Shown in pieces: positions 63,801 to 64,000 of a stretch of 64,000 bases of DNA. The position numbers were made by a program, and so were the translations under genes. Every line of letters starts with the position of its first letter. The stretch's first letter is position 1. Under the pieces are notes generated by a model, which searched no databases, was not told where the DNA came from, and was given only the letters and a program-made list of their open reading frames with translations. The stretch is from Thunnus maccoyii (lineage: Eukaryota > Chordata > Actinopteri > Scombriformes > Scombridae): the NCBI RefSeq assembly GCF_910596095.1, contig NC_056533.1, positions 28,990,662 through 29,054,661 of the forward strand, given 5' to 3'.

Positions 63801-64000
63801 AGGACCTGAGTCTAACAGTAATGTTACATGACTATTTTCCCTCTCGCTCTCCTTTCTCCTTTTGTGTGTGTGTGTGTGTGTGTGCAAGTTATATGGGGCT
63901 TGACATGCCTCTAGGAGTGCTGTAGGTGAGCTTCATTCATCCAGCACTGCTCTGTGTCATAACAGAGGCCAATTAGCTGTCTCACTGTATTGTTATTAAA
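60881..64000. other. Region upstream of cyp19a1a; no gene recognised
   Basis: AT-rich DNA containing a short GT microsatellite (63863-63883) and several A/T runs. A - strand open stretch at 63340-63485 looks slightly protein-like but matches nothing I know. By synteny gldn should begin on the + strand to the right, but no gliomedin N-terminal or collagen-like exon is visible before 64 kb. Confidence 0.5.

Noticed and set aside
63689..63925. 78-codon + strand frame considered as gldn exon 1
   Set aside because: It lacks a membrane anchor or collagen repeats and runs into a GT microsatellite.

Overview
This window is vertebrate nuclear DNA, almost certainly from a ray-finned fish. Its coding exons are short, GT-AG bounded and separated by long AT-rich introns, and there are many CA/GT microsatellites and degraded DNA transposons. 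The aromatase gene begins with the [12 protein letters not shown] N-terminus that I associate with the ovarian (a-type) teleost enzyme. The species cannot be named from the sequence. Nothing prokaryotic, viral or CRISPR-like was seen.

Layout: (1) 1-1.99 kb: a likely last coding exon, 3' UTR and polyadenylation signal of a + strand gene. It is tentatively lysmd2, mostly because LYSMD2 lies tail-to-tail with SCG3 in tetrapods. (2) 2.8-16.2 kb, - strand: complete scg3 (secretogranin III), 12 coding exons and 488 residues, with every splice phase consistent, followed upstream by a GC-rich 5' UTR/promoter. (3) 16.5-24.8 kb: intergenic DNA with two Tc1 remnants and dispersed repeats. (4) 24.8-48.5 kb, - strand: tnfaip8l3, two coding exons and 202 residues, separated by a 23.1 kb intron that holds repeats, a truncated LINE and microsatellites. 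(5) 48.6-57.4 kb: intergenic, including a transposon nest at 52.0-53.6 kb with a perfect 8-bp target duplication. (6) 57.6-60.6 kb, - strand: complete cyp19a1a (gonadal aromatase), nine coding exons and 528 residues, with a TATA box, SF-1-like sites and a Fox-like tract just upstream. (7) 60.9-64 kb: no gene recognised.

The genes do not form one functional unit. They are a conserved syntenic block matching human 15q21.2. Secretogranin III sorts cargo into dense-core granules in neuroendocrine cells, TNFAIP8L3 is a phosphoinositide carrier protein, and aromatase makes oestrogens. Gene order and orientation differ from human in a way that one inversion would explain, which predicts gldn and dmxl2 just beyond the right edge.

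I found no convincing new biological system. The most interesting items are an in-frame insertion in aromatase, the compact aromatase promoter, the nested transposons, and the inversion. Splice junctions were read by eye from GT-AG signals and frame continuity. UTR ends and regulatory sites are inference.
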